From: Paulinella micropora
Lineage: Eukaryota > Cercozoa > Imbricatea > Euglyphida > Paulinellidae
Reading direction: 5' to 3'
Assembly: GCA_019918135.1 (NCBI GenBank)
Contig: WBZZ01002999.1
Coordinates: 40,001 to 60,000 of the forward strand
Length of the DNA: 20,000 nucleotides
Below the pieces are notes generated by a model, which had not been told where the DNA came from, did not search any database, and worked only from the letters and a program-made list of their open reading frames with translations. Both the position numbers and the translations under genes were made by a program. Positions 1 to 6,651 of the stretch are shown piece after piece; position 1 is the stretch's first letter, and every line of letters starts with the position of its first letter.

Positions 1-2
1 TA

Positions 3-24
3 AGTATATCATGGTAGATATACT
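3..24. repeat. 8-bp inverted repeat just upstream of the first gene
   Basis: AGTATATC (3-10) and its exact reverse complement GATATACT (17-24) flank a 6-base spacer and abut the ATG at 25. It could be a hairpin, a dyad-symmetric regulatory site, or chance in AT-rich DNA. Confidence 0.4.
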
Positions 25-570
25 ATGGACACTAGACTGCTGATGACACGCCCATACTGGGCACAGGAAGATTTACAATTGCACATTGATTACACGGAGG
101 GAAATTATTTTTTAAATTTAATCAATGCTGTCCGTTTTGTTGCCCCCGACGGCCGATGGGACACTAATCACTGGCAGGTGGCACGTATGTTGAAAGGTGG
201 CACGGAGAGTTATTGTTGTTGCGGACACATAATTACAAAGAACTTCATAATCAAGCACAGGACGAGTGGTGCTGAGATGATTGTTGGCTCTCATTGTGTC
301 AAGAGGTTTAATAATCGTAAAATGAATGAAGAGTTGTCGTTGCTAGTTAGACTTAACGACCCCAATGTTAAATTTTGTAGCCACTGCGAAAGTAAAAGGG
401 CGATTTCAAAAAATATAATAGCACGATACCCGAACAAGGACAAATACTACCATACGACATGTATGCGAAAGGCCTTTTACCAATGCACCTTTTGTAATGC
501 TTACAGAGGATATGAACCTTGCGACTGCTACAATAAAATACGAAACAACACTTCCCTTTGGTTGCGGTAA
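25..570 (+). CDS. Cysteine-rich, probably zinc-binding protein
   Basis: A 181-residue protein with many Cys/His pairs. A first cluster is CCCGH at residues 64-68, followed about 25 residues later by VGSHCVKRF (C91); this spacing, a CxCGxxI-type knuckle followed by a G-S-x-C-(V/I)-(K/R)-(R/K)-F strand, recurs in my recollection in small proteins of large DNA viruses, PLVs and some phages. A second cluster holds C118, H120, C121, H143, C146, C154, C157, C166 and C168, enough for one or two further zinc sites. The start is the ATG just after an 8-bp inverted repeat; an earlier ATG at position 11 opens only a ten-codon frame. The basic middle and Cys knuckles suggest nucleic-acid or protein binding, possibly in transcription or replication, given that the primase-helicase follows. 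Exact function is unknown. The gene appears complete. Confidence 0.8.
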   Translation: MDTRLLMTRPYWAQEDLQLHIDYTEGNYFLNLINAVRFVAPDGRWDTNHWQVARMLKGGTESYCCCGHIITKNFIIKHRTSGAEMIVGSHCVKRFNNRKMNEELSLLVRLNDPNVKFCSHCESKRAISKNIIARYPNKDKYYHTTCMRKAFYQCTFCNAYRGYEPCDCYNKIRNNTSLWLR

Positions 571-677
571 GTATATATAGAATATTTTAATTTCTTCTAA
601 GGATAAGATAACATATGGGTATAGATATATAGAACAATTTAATTATTTTTCTATAAAAAAATCTGACCACTGATACA

Positions 678-1166
678 ATGACCGCCCCTATGTTGGACAA
701 TGGCAACTGGCACTGGAAACAGGAAGAAGCACTGGAGGGCAAAACGGCCGAAATCCTTATCAAATGGGGCAACAAACAATTTACTACTTTACCAAACCAA
801 GAAGACTTTATTGAATTGATTGAAAAAACCCCCGAAGAACAAAAACAATTTTACGAAGTGTTGATGGATGGTAAGCCACAGCGAATGTTTGCCGATTTGG
901 ACGGCGATAACTTGAGTATCTCGCGAGAGAAGATGTATGAACGATGGAACGATTTAATGGAAAATGTATTTCAACTACTTGGTATGAAATACAACCCGAA
1001 AAAGGCCAAATACTTGGATGCTTGCAAGGGTGATAAGATGTCGTGCCACTTTTCATATGACAACGGCTTTGTATTTGCCAACTGCGACACACAAAAAGAA
1101 TTTTGGAAATTCGTTGAAACCATTATTGAAAAAAATTACACTGACCTCTGCTTTACCTTTGAATGA
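678..1166 (+). CDS. Primase-helicase, N-terminal fragment (AEP primase motifs I and II), ended by an in-frame TGA
   Basis: The first part of an archaeo-eukaryotic-type primase (AEP/PrimPol) that continues in the same frame after a TGA at 1164-1166. Motif I is FADLD, with the metal-binding aspartates at residues 73 and 75. Motif II is KMSCHF (residues 120-125), with S122 and H124 in the usual S-x-H arrangement. The stop is codon 163. The codons straight after it encode the missing primase motif III (D175, then VYNKNRAFR at 178-186), so the two open stretches are one gene of about 814 codons spanning to 3122. The start ATG at 678 follows an AT-rich 107-base gap containing a TATA-like CTATAAAAAA about 20 bases upstream. 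Whether the TGA is a real mutation, a sequence error or a readthrough site cannot be told here; the base after TGA is C, a leaky context in eukaryotes. Confidence 0.85.
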   Translation: MTAPMLDNGNWHWKQEEALEGKTAEILIKWGNKQFTTLPNQEDFIELIEKTPEEQKQFYEVLMDGKPQRMFADLDGDNLSISREKMYERWNDLMENVFQLLGMKYNPKKAKYLDACKGDKMSCHFSYDNGFVFANCDTQKEFWKFVETIIEKNYTDLCFTFE

Positions 1167-1208
1167 CAGGATAAAAAAATTGAACTGCGAACCATTCTGG
1201 ATATCTCC

Positions 1209-3122
1209 GTGTATAACAAGAACCGAGCATTTCGCACTATTTACTCTCACAAAGACGGGAGCAGTCGTGTATTGCTTCCATACTATTATACACCAAAAAC
1301 CAATACATTGAAACTATTGCAAAATGTTGAAATTGATGATTACTTAATCATGCGACCCGACGAAACCTCATATTATAGTGTTAAACTGCCCGAATACACT
1401 TCTCTGCGACGATACCAGCACATAACTATTGCCGAAGTTGAACAAATCATACTCAGCAAAGTGGCTAATGTGGATATAAAAGAGCAAAAGCAACGAATGT
1501 TTATTTTAAAAACGAAAGGAGTGAGAAAATGTATCATAAATGGCGAGGAGAACCAAAGCGACAACTGCTATGTTGTGTGGAAACGAGACGGGCTTTATTT
1601 CTACTGCCATGATACGGGTTGTGAAGGTAAAGGTGTGCGAATTCATGAATTTACTCCCGCAATTGCTCACGATATCAACACTATTGATGACTTACGGCGA
1701 CTTGGCAGTGAGTGTAAGACGATGGACAAATTTACGGATTTTCTAGAAACCGCTCTAGCATGGATGAACAAATCATATTGTTTTGCTAACTTGGCAAAGC
1801 CAACCATAATTGAAGAATACATTGATGCTAGGGATAAAATGGTGTTTCGTTATAAAACAGAAACTGCAATGGAGGCCTTCTTCAAAAACAAAAGAATAAA
1901 GACTAATCTTTCAAAGGAAGACTGGATAGCACTAGGCAAAAACCCCGCCACATTGAATGTTGTTGATTTATACAAAATGTGGAATACTCACCCAAAACGA
2001 CGAGAGGTAAATGATATTATCTTTGACCCCAAGGCATACTTTGATGACAACAAAAAAGGGTTTTACAACTTATTCAAAGGATTTGCCGTCCCCGCCGACA
2101 CATTGCACGATGTAAAATCATTTACTCCAGAAGAAGAGAAAAACGAGCCATTCTTTCAACATATTCTAAACAGATGGTGCGGTGGAGACCAAAATGTCTA
2201 TAAGAAGGTTTTAGATATGTTTGCACACATTTACCAAAAGCCGTGGGAGAAATTACATTTATCTTTGGTGCTAACCAGCACAGAACGAGCAGGTAAGGGG
2301 ATTATCCTTGAAATATTCAAAGATATTATTGGTGGCGAATATTACTTTCAGCCCTCCGATGTGAAAGAAGTATTGGGAGACTTCAATGCACAACTAGCAC
2401 GGGCTATAGTCGTATATATGGACGAAATGGTGTGGGGTGGTGATAAGGAACGAGCGGGCACTATTAAGAAAATGGTATCCGAAAACACACTCACTCTCAA
2501 ACAAAAATATTTACCAAATCTCACATTAGAAAATATCTTCTTCTTGGTGCTTGCTTCTAACGAAGAATGGGTTGTCCCCGCAGGAACAACGGAGCAACGA
2601 TGGCTGGTATTGGAAGTATCGGACGAATTGGCACTAATGAAAGAAAACGAAAAAAGAAAAGTGATTGCGGATATTCGTGCAATTGACCGACAGCGACTGG
2701 CGAAGTTTCTTGCCGAACGAGACCTTAGCACTTTTAATGATCGCGAGACGATATTAACAGGCGGACTACGACAACAAAAAGCAAAAACATTATCTAAAAT
2801 AAGAAAGTGGTGGTTGGATTGTTTAAACGATGGCCATATTTCAAGCGGAATGCCAGAAATACAATTTGGCGAAGAAGTTTCAAAAGAAGTAATGTATGAC
2901 ATATACAAATCAAATATTAACGATCCTCATACCTCACGAACTAGTTTCTGGATGCAAATGAAAAAACTGATCCCCGATGCAAGGGAAACAAAGAAAACCA
3001 TAGGCGGAAGGAGACCAAGATTTATACAATTACCCTCTCTGGAAGAATGCCAGAACACATGGCGAACTATTTACGGAGACCAAGAATGGCGATTTAGCAC
3101 ACAGGACGACGACGATGAATAA
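1209..3122 (+). CDS. Primase-helicase, C-terminal part (primase motif III, zinc knuckle, D5/DUF5906-type SF3 helicase)
   Basis: Continuation, in the same frame, of the primase fragment upstream. The frame is open from 1167; 1209 is only a GTG and the first ATG is near 1350, so a separate natural start looks unlikely. It begins with primase motif III (VYNKNRAFR), followed by a Cys/His knuckle containing YFYCHDTGC typical of AEP primases of viral primase-helicases. The C-terminal half is a superfamily 3 helicase: Walker A STERAGKG (GK at 2292-2297, with Ser at the usual first Gly), Walker B VVYMDEM (DE at 2421-2426), and motif C with an Asn in LASNE near 2550-2565. The WGGDKERAG and Lys-rich stretch after Walker B resembles the DUF5906 helicases of phages and virophages. 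Predicted role: priming and unwinding for virus DNA replication. Without the upstream fragment it would lack primase motifs I and II. Confidence 0.88.
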   Translation: MYNKNRAFRTIYSHKDGSSRVLLPYYYTPKTNTLKLLQNVEIDDYLIMRPDETSYYSVKLPEYTSLRRYQHITIAEVEQIILSKVANVDIKEQKQRMFILKTKGVRKCIINGEENQSDNCYVVWKRDGLYFYCHDTGCEGKGVRIHEFTPAIAHDINTIDDLRRLGSECKTMDKFTDFLETALAWMNKSYCFANLAKPTIIEEYIDARDKMVFRYKTETAMEAFFKNKRIKTNLSKEDWIALGKNPATLNVVDLYKMWNTHPKRREVNDIIFDPKAYFDDNKKGFYNLFKGFAVPADTLHDVKSFTPEEEKNEPFFQHILNRWCGGDQNVYKKVLDMFAHIYQKPWEKLHLSLVLTSTERAGKGIILEIFKDIIGGEYYFQPSDVKEVLGDFNAQLARAIVVYMDEMVWGGDKERAGTIKKMVSENTLTLKQKYLPNLTLENIFFLVLASNEEWVVPAGTTEQRWLVLEVSDELALMKENEKRKVIADIRAIDRQRLAKFLAERDLSTFNDRETILTGGLRQQKAKTLSKIRKWWLDCLNDGHISSGMPEIQFGEEVSKEVMYDIYKSNINDPHTSRTSFWMQMKKLIPDARETKKTIGGRRPRFIQLPSLEECQNTWRTIYGDQEWRFSTQDDDDE

Positions 3123-3127
3123 ACAAT

Positions 3128-3155
3128 AATACCAGTTGGTATTTTTTTCTACCAA
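3128..3155 (+). terminator. Two overlapping, mutually exclusive hairpins with a T7 run
   Basis: In the 42-base gap after the helicase stop, AATACC (3128-3133) pairs with GGTATT (3138-3143) around the loop AGTT and runs into seven T residues. The overlapping TTGGTA (3136-3141) can instead pair with TACCAA (3150-3155). It looks like a transcript-end hairpin, or a dyad regulatory element for the next gene, whose ATG is at 3165. The fold is seen; the role is inferred. Confidence 0.4.
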
Positions 3156-3164
3156 TAATATAGT

Positions 3165-3797
3165 ATGAGCACAAAGCAAAGTTATTTGGACGAGATTGCC
3201 AAATGGGAGATTGATAGCAATGTTAAGAAACCGACTATCAAATGGACAAAACCCGACATTGTATCATTTTATGAACAATACAAACCAAATGTTGATCAAC
3301 ATACTAGCGACAATGTAAAAGCAGAAATGCCGTCGGCCACTACACTGGAAAACATAGTTAGCAGTATGGCCGAGGAAGAGAGTGTGCCATTCAAAACTGC
3401 GGATTTAGTAGAAACAGGCATTACTGAAATCAAGGCCAACGTAGGAGAAGAATTGGCGAAAAAAGAAACGGAAGCAAAAGAAGAGAAGAAAACACCGATT
3501 AAAGCAAAGCGGAATCCGCCCGAGGGCGGGTATAGTTGCTATGAAATAATAACGGCACATTTGAAAGTATCCAAAGACCCGTTTAACTTCTTGTATATGA
3601 AAGTTGAAGACCGCACCATATTACAGGAGGATATGAAGAAATGGCACGAAAGCAGATACGGACACATACCACCAGAGCAACGCCCCACTCTTAAATATGG
3701 TAAGTTAGATTATAAGACATTTTTCCGCGATGTCTTATCTCAACACGAGGGCAAACTCACGACACTAAAGGATATGTATGACAGGTTTCACGTGTAA
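3165..3797 (+). CDS. Hypothetical protein, charged, with Lys/Glu-rich middle
   Basis: A 210-residue protein I do not recognise. The N-terminal ~40 residues are a compact segment with WEIDSN and FYEQY. The middle (about residues 50-125) is low-complexity, acidic then Lys/Glu-rich (KKETEAKEEKKTPIKAK) and probably disordered. The C-terminal ~85 residues look folded, with aromatic and basic residues (PFNFLYMKVED, MKKWHESRYG, YKTFFRDVL). There is no signal peptide, membrane segment or Cys cluster. The start ATG is preceded by CAATAATATAGT, similar to the AT-rich sequence before other starts here. Its position directly after the primase-helicase, on the same strand with a 42-base gap, suggests a replication or DNA-binding accessory role, but that is only context. 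Its stop overlaps the end of the convergent minus-strand gene by 10 bases. Confidence 0.75.
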   Translation: MSTKQSYLDEIAKWEIDSNVKKPTIKWTKPDIVSFYEQYKPNVDQHTSDNVKAEMPSATTLENIVSSMAEEESVPFKTADLVETGITEIKANVGEELAKKETEAKEEKKTPIKAKRNPPEGGYSCYEIITAHLKVSKDPFNFLYMKVEDRTILQEDMKKWHESRYGHIPPEQRPTLKYGKLDYKTFFRDVLSQHEGKLTTLKDMYDRFHV

Positions 3798-4417
3798 GAG
3801 GCAGTTAGTGCTATGTCTCTCATCACATCAATATTGAAATACGAAGGTTTGAAAGATACAGGCTCCGCAGATGCTGATTTATAATACACTTCCAATGTTA
3901 TTGGAGCATCCGCCGCATACGTTACCAGAGCATCATTGGTTGTATTATTTACAATTCTTATTGTTCTGTTATTAGTGGTGTCAGACGGGTTTGGACAAGT
4001 CATCTGCCATATCAAATTCATTTGAACTCCATATCTTTGGATTAGCCACACACAATCAAAAGACTTATAATCAATGGCGGTTGTATAATTTAGCACTTCG
4101 GTATAGTAATCATATGTATTCGTGCCATCTGTGATATGAAACCAAAATTGAAAAGTGGCAATGCCAGTCGGAGCGGGTAAATTCAATGAACCACGAAATG
4201 ATACATTAATGAAATAACCATATCCTAAACTTGATATTGTTTTGCTACCATATCCGCCCGTGCAGAGTGTTGTAAATGTTGAACTCGTCATCCATGACCT
4301 AAGGTCAAGACCAACATAAGCATTTTGAATGTTTCTTCTTAATGTCGGGGTGGCCACGACCGCGATAGTTTTTGTGTCAATAGATTGTTGCTCTTGCGAA
4401 CGGCCAAATATATTCAT
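3788..4417 (-). CDS. Beta-rich putative virion surface protein with MNIFG N-terminus
   Basis: A 209-residue protein rich in Thr, Asn, Tyr and Phe, with alternating hydrophobic stretches (for example TFQFWFHI and IRIVNN) typical of beta-sandwich attachment proteins. No enzyme motif, membrane segment or signal peptide is visible. The N-terminal peptide MNIFGRS closely matches MNLFGQS at the start of the 410-residue minus-strand protein near the right end; beyond this I see no clear similarity. A shared N-terminal tag on different bodies would fit a common docking peptide for the capsid, as some viral fibres have, but this is inference. It is transcribed divergently from the large fibre gene across a 67-base gap that holds a 17-bp palindrome, also found before the other MNxFG gene. 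Likely a minor capsid or fibre component. Confidence 0.72.
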   Translation of the reverse strand: MNIFGRSQEQQSIDTKTIAVVATPTLRRNIQNAYVGLDLRSWMTSSTFTTLCTGGYGSKTISSLGYGYFINVSFRGSLNLPAPTGIATFQFWFHITDGTNTYDYYTEVLNYTTAIDYKSFDCVWLIQRYGVQMNLIWQMTCPNPSDTTNNRTIRIVNNTTNDALVTYAADAPITLEVYYKSASAEPVSFKPSYFNIDVMRDIALTASYT

Positions 4418-4441
4418 TTTTTTGAGACTAAATATATATCT

Positions 4442-4458
4442 ATCTTATATTATAAGAT
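4442..4458. promoter_or_regulatory. 17-bp palindrome in divergent promoter region (copy 1)
   Basis: ATCTTATATTATAAGAT is a perfect dyad of 8-bp arms around a central T. It lies 24 bases from the minus-strand MNIFG start and 26 bases from the plus-strand fibre start. An identical copy lies in the other divergent gap near the right end, both preceded by a T-run and AGACTA and followed by TTTAT-like sequence. It is probably a shared operator, a two-way TATA element or an initiator; the role is inferred. Confidence 0.6.
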
Positions 4459-4484
4459 TTATTATAAAATAATAGAATTTAAAT

Positions 4485-6638
4485 ATGAACCATTTAGGCA
4501 ATCCGTGGGCATATCACTACTACGGCTCTGTGATAATAGACGAGGATTTAGAAGTTGATGGAGTATTATACGGCGATCATATTGAAGCAAACTCAATACA
4601 AGCAAGGACAGACGACATAACAATATCGTCAAAAAATAATAACTCTTCTTTGTTGATATCTGATACTGGTTATGTGTCAATTAATAACGAATACGATTTG
4701 CCATTAGCGGACGGCACGGCTAATCAAATATTAAAAACGGACGGGCTCGGCAATACTTCATTTGCTACATTGACTTCAAGTTATATAAGCGACTTTGAAT
4801 TGGATAAATTAACGGATGTAGCCATAACATGCACACCCACAAATAACCAACTACTCATTTATAGCACAGGACAATGGCGCAATACAAACTCACCTTTTCT
4901 TAGATTGGATGGCCTCACTATGATGTTTGGAAATTTAAATATGGGAGGTTTTAATGTAGTAAATGTCGGTAATGTTGATGGTATTGATGTTTCGGCTCTT
5001 GATAGTGCTGTGGTTAAATTAACGGGAGACCAAACCATAGCAGGAATTAAAACATTCAGCAGTATAATAAATGCTAGTGCGGGTATTGATATGAAAAGCC
5101 AAAGTATAACAAATGTAAATTTGGTTGATGGTATTGATGTTTCGGCTCTTGATAGTTCTGTGGTTAAACTAACAGGAGACCAGACTATAACAGGGAATAA
5201 AACATTTACTACTTATGTGGGTGTAAAAGACTCAAATCCATTAAACACTGGCAAGTTATTCTTCAATTACAACAATAATATGGGCTCTATCTATTCGTCG
5301 GATGCGGGTGGAGCCACGGCTTATCCACTAACTATTGTCGGTTCTTCTATACTTTTTGCTCCAACAACAGGTGGTGGAATGATATTGACAAATAATGTTT
5401 TAAATTTTAACAGCACGACAGCAATTAGCGGACTGCCCGCGCCATTCTACGACGGCGATGCTTCAACGAAGGCTTACACCGATACGAAACTAGCAAAGGA
5501 CGGAACAACGGCTATGACGGGCAGTTTAAATATGGGAGGATTTAACATAACAAATGTTGGTAATGTTGATGGTGTGGATGTTTCTACCCTTGATACTTCT
5601 GTCGTTAAACTAACAGGAGACCAAACCATAGCAGGGAATAAAAAATTTACCTCAACAATAGAAGTGCGGGGCGCCACAGCTCCAACCACTTTTGATGGTA
5701 TCGGTATTGCCTTTGATACGGCGACAAATATAGGAGAGATTGTGGCACAAAAAATAGCAACCGCGGTCTATTATCCGATACAAATAACAGGGTCATATGT
5801 TGATTTATATGCGGGTGATAATGTAATCGCGACAGCAACGGGCACGACACTATCTTTAAACAATAGAAAAATTACAAATTTGGCCACACCAACAGCAACA
5901 ACGGACGGAGCGACAAAAGGGTATGCGGATACATTAGACGGCCAAAATGTGAAACTAACAGGAAACCAAACCATAGCAGGAATTAAGACATATAGCAGTG
6001 GTGTTGAAATAACGGGAAATTCAATAAATGCTACAACAAAGGGCACATTTATCGTTTTCAATTCTACCAGTAATATCGGGTCAATTGCTAGTTTGGATAT
6101 GAAAACTGCAACATATTACAACTTTGAAATTTCTGCGAAAAAAATAAGTTTTATTATTGACGGGACGATAGTCGGTTGGGTAAATGCTTCGGGGTTAGAT
6201 TGTAATAGTAGCAAAATAGCCAACCTTGGAACTCCGACATTATCAACAGACGGAGCGACAAAAGGTTATGCGGACACATTGGACGGGCAAAATGTAAAAC
6301 TAACAGGCGACCAAACAGGAATTAAGATATTTAATGGAAGTAGAAATGATGTAAGGGCACTGAATTTGTTAAGCCAAGCCGATTTCAATAATGTTGATAT
6401 CATTAATGGTGGAAATATAACATATAATGGGGCGAGGATATTAAACCAAAATGGAGGAGATATATTCTTTTCACAGACATCAGGTGATTATCAGTATTTC
6501 TTATTTACTCTAAATACCGCTACAAGCGGAACCGCAGACCAAAGAGGTTATGTATTCACGAATGTAGCATCTGATGTAAAAGGAGCGGGACTTTATATTT
6601 CAAAACTTTTGGACTTCGTCCGACATTGTCCGTTTTAA
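4485..6638 (+). CDS. Large fibre protein, N-terminal part (tail-fibre-like repeats), ends at a frameshift
   Basis: 717 residues of an elongated beta-rich fibre. It carries at least five copies of a repeat with consensus VKLTGDQTIAGxKTF (near 5010, 5160, 5601, 5945 and 6294), two GATKGYADTLDGQNVKLTG units and LNMGGFNxxNVGNVDG units, as in trimeric phage tail fibres. The fifth KLTGDQT copy lacks six bases, removing two residues in frame. The last 15 residues from about SKLLD are probably out of frame. Moving one base forward near 6602-6616 gives SSDIVRFNNAGGMRFYG, which runs straight into the following open frame and makes one fibre of about 1,265 residues ending in an S74 chaperone. The start ATG follows AT-rich DNA with the 17-bp palindrome upstream. 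Predicted role: host recognition or virion decoration. Phage fibres and algal-virus fibres share such repeats, so the fold call is firmer than the target. Confidence 0.82.
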   Translation: MNHLGNPWAYHYYGSVIIDEDLEVDGVLYGDHIEANSIQARTDDITISSKNNNSSLLISDTGYVSINNEYDLPLADGTANQILKTDGLGNTSFATLTSSYISDFELDKLTDVAITCTPTNNQLLIYSTGQWRNTNSPFLRLDGLTMMFGNLNMGGFNVVNVGNVDGIDVSALDSAVVKLTGDQTIAGIKTFSSIINASAGIDMKSQSITNVNLVDGIDVSALDSSVVKLTGDQTITGNKTFTTYVGVKDSNPLNTGKLFFNYNNNMGSIYSSDAGGATAYPLTIVGSSILFAPTTGGGMILTNNVLNFNSTTAISGLPAPFYDGDASTKAYTDTKLAKDGTTAMTGSLNMGGFNITNVGNVDGVDVSTLDTSVVKLTGDQTIAGNKKFTSTIEVRGATAPTTFDGIGIAFDTATNIGEIVAQKIATAVYYPIQITGSYVDLYAGDNVIATATGTTLSLNNRKITNLATPTATTDGATKGYADTLDGQNVKLTGNQTIAGIKTYSSGVEITGNSINATTKGTFIVFNSTSNIGSIASLDMKTATYYNFEISAKKISFIIDGTIVGWVNASGLDCNSSKIANLGTPTLSTDGATKGYADTLDGQNVKLTGDQTGIKIFNGSRNDVRALNLLSQADFNNVDIINGGNITYNGARILNQNGGDIFFSQTSGDYQYFLFTLNTATSGTADQRGYVFTNVASDVKGAGLYISKLLDFVRHCPF
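4990..6340 (+). repeat. Degenerate coding repeats in the fibre gene
   Basis: Five imperfect DNA copies of a block around AAACTAACAGGAGACCAAAC occur near 5015, 5167, 5608, 5950 and 6297. Spacing is irregular (about 150, 440, 340 and 350 bases), so this is protein-level modularity rather than a tandem array. Confidence 0.7.
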
Positions 6639-6651
6639 CAATGCAGGAGGT

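Noticed and set aside
1018..1311. Possible +1 frame continuation of the primase past the TGA
   Set aside because: Motif III lies in the original frame after the stop, not in this one, so the break is a nonsense codon rather than a frameshift.
2348..2908. 186-codon open frame on the minus strand
   Set aside because: Antisense to the helicase motifs, with no start context and a Ser/Arg-rich composition typical of shadow frames.
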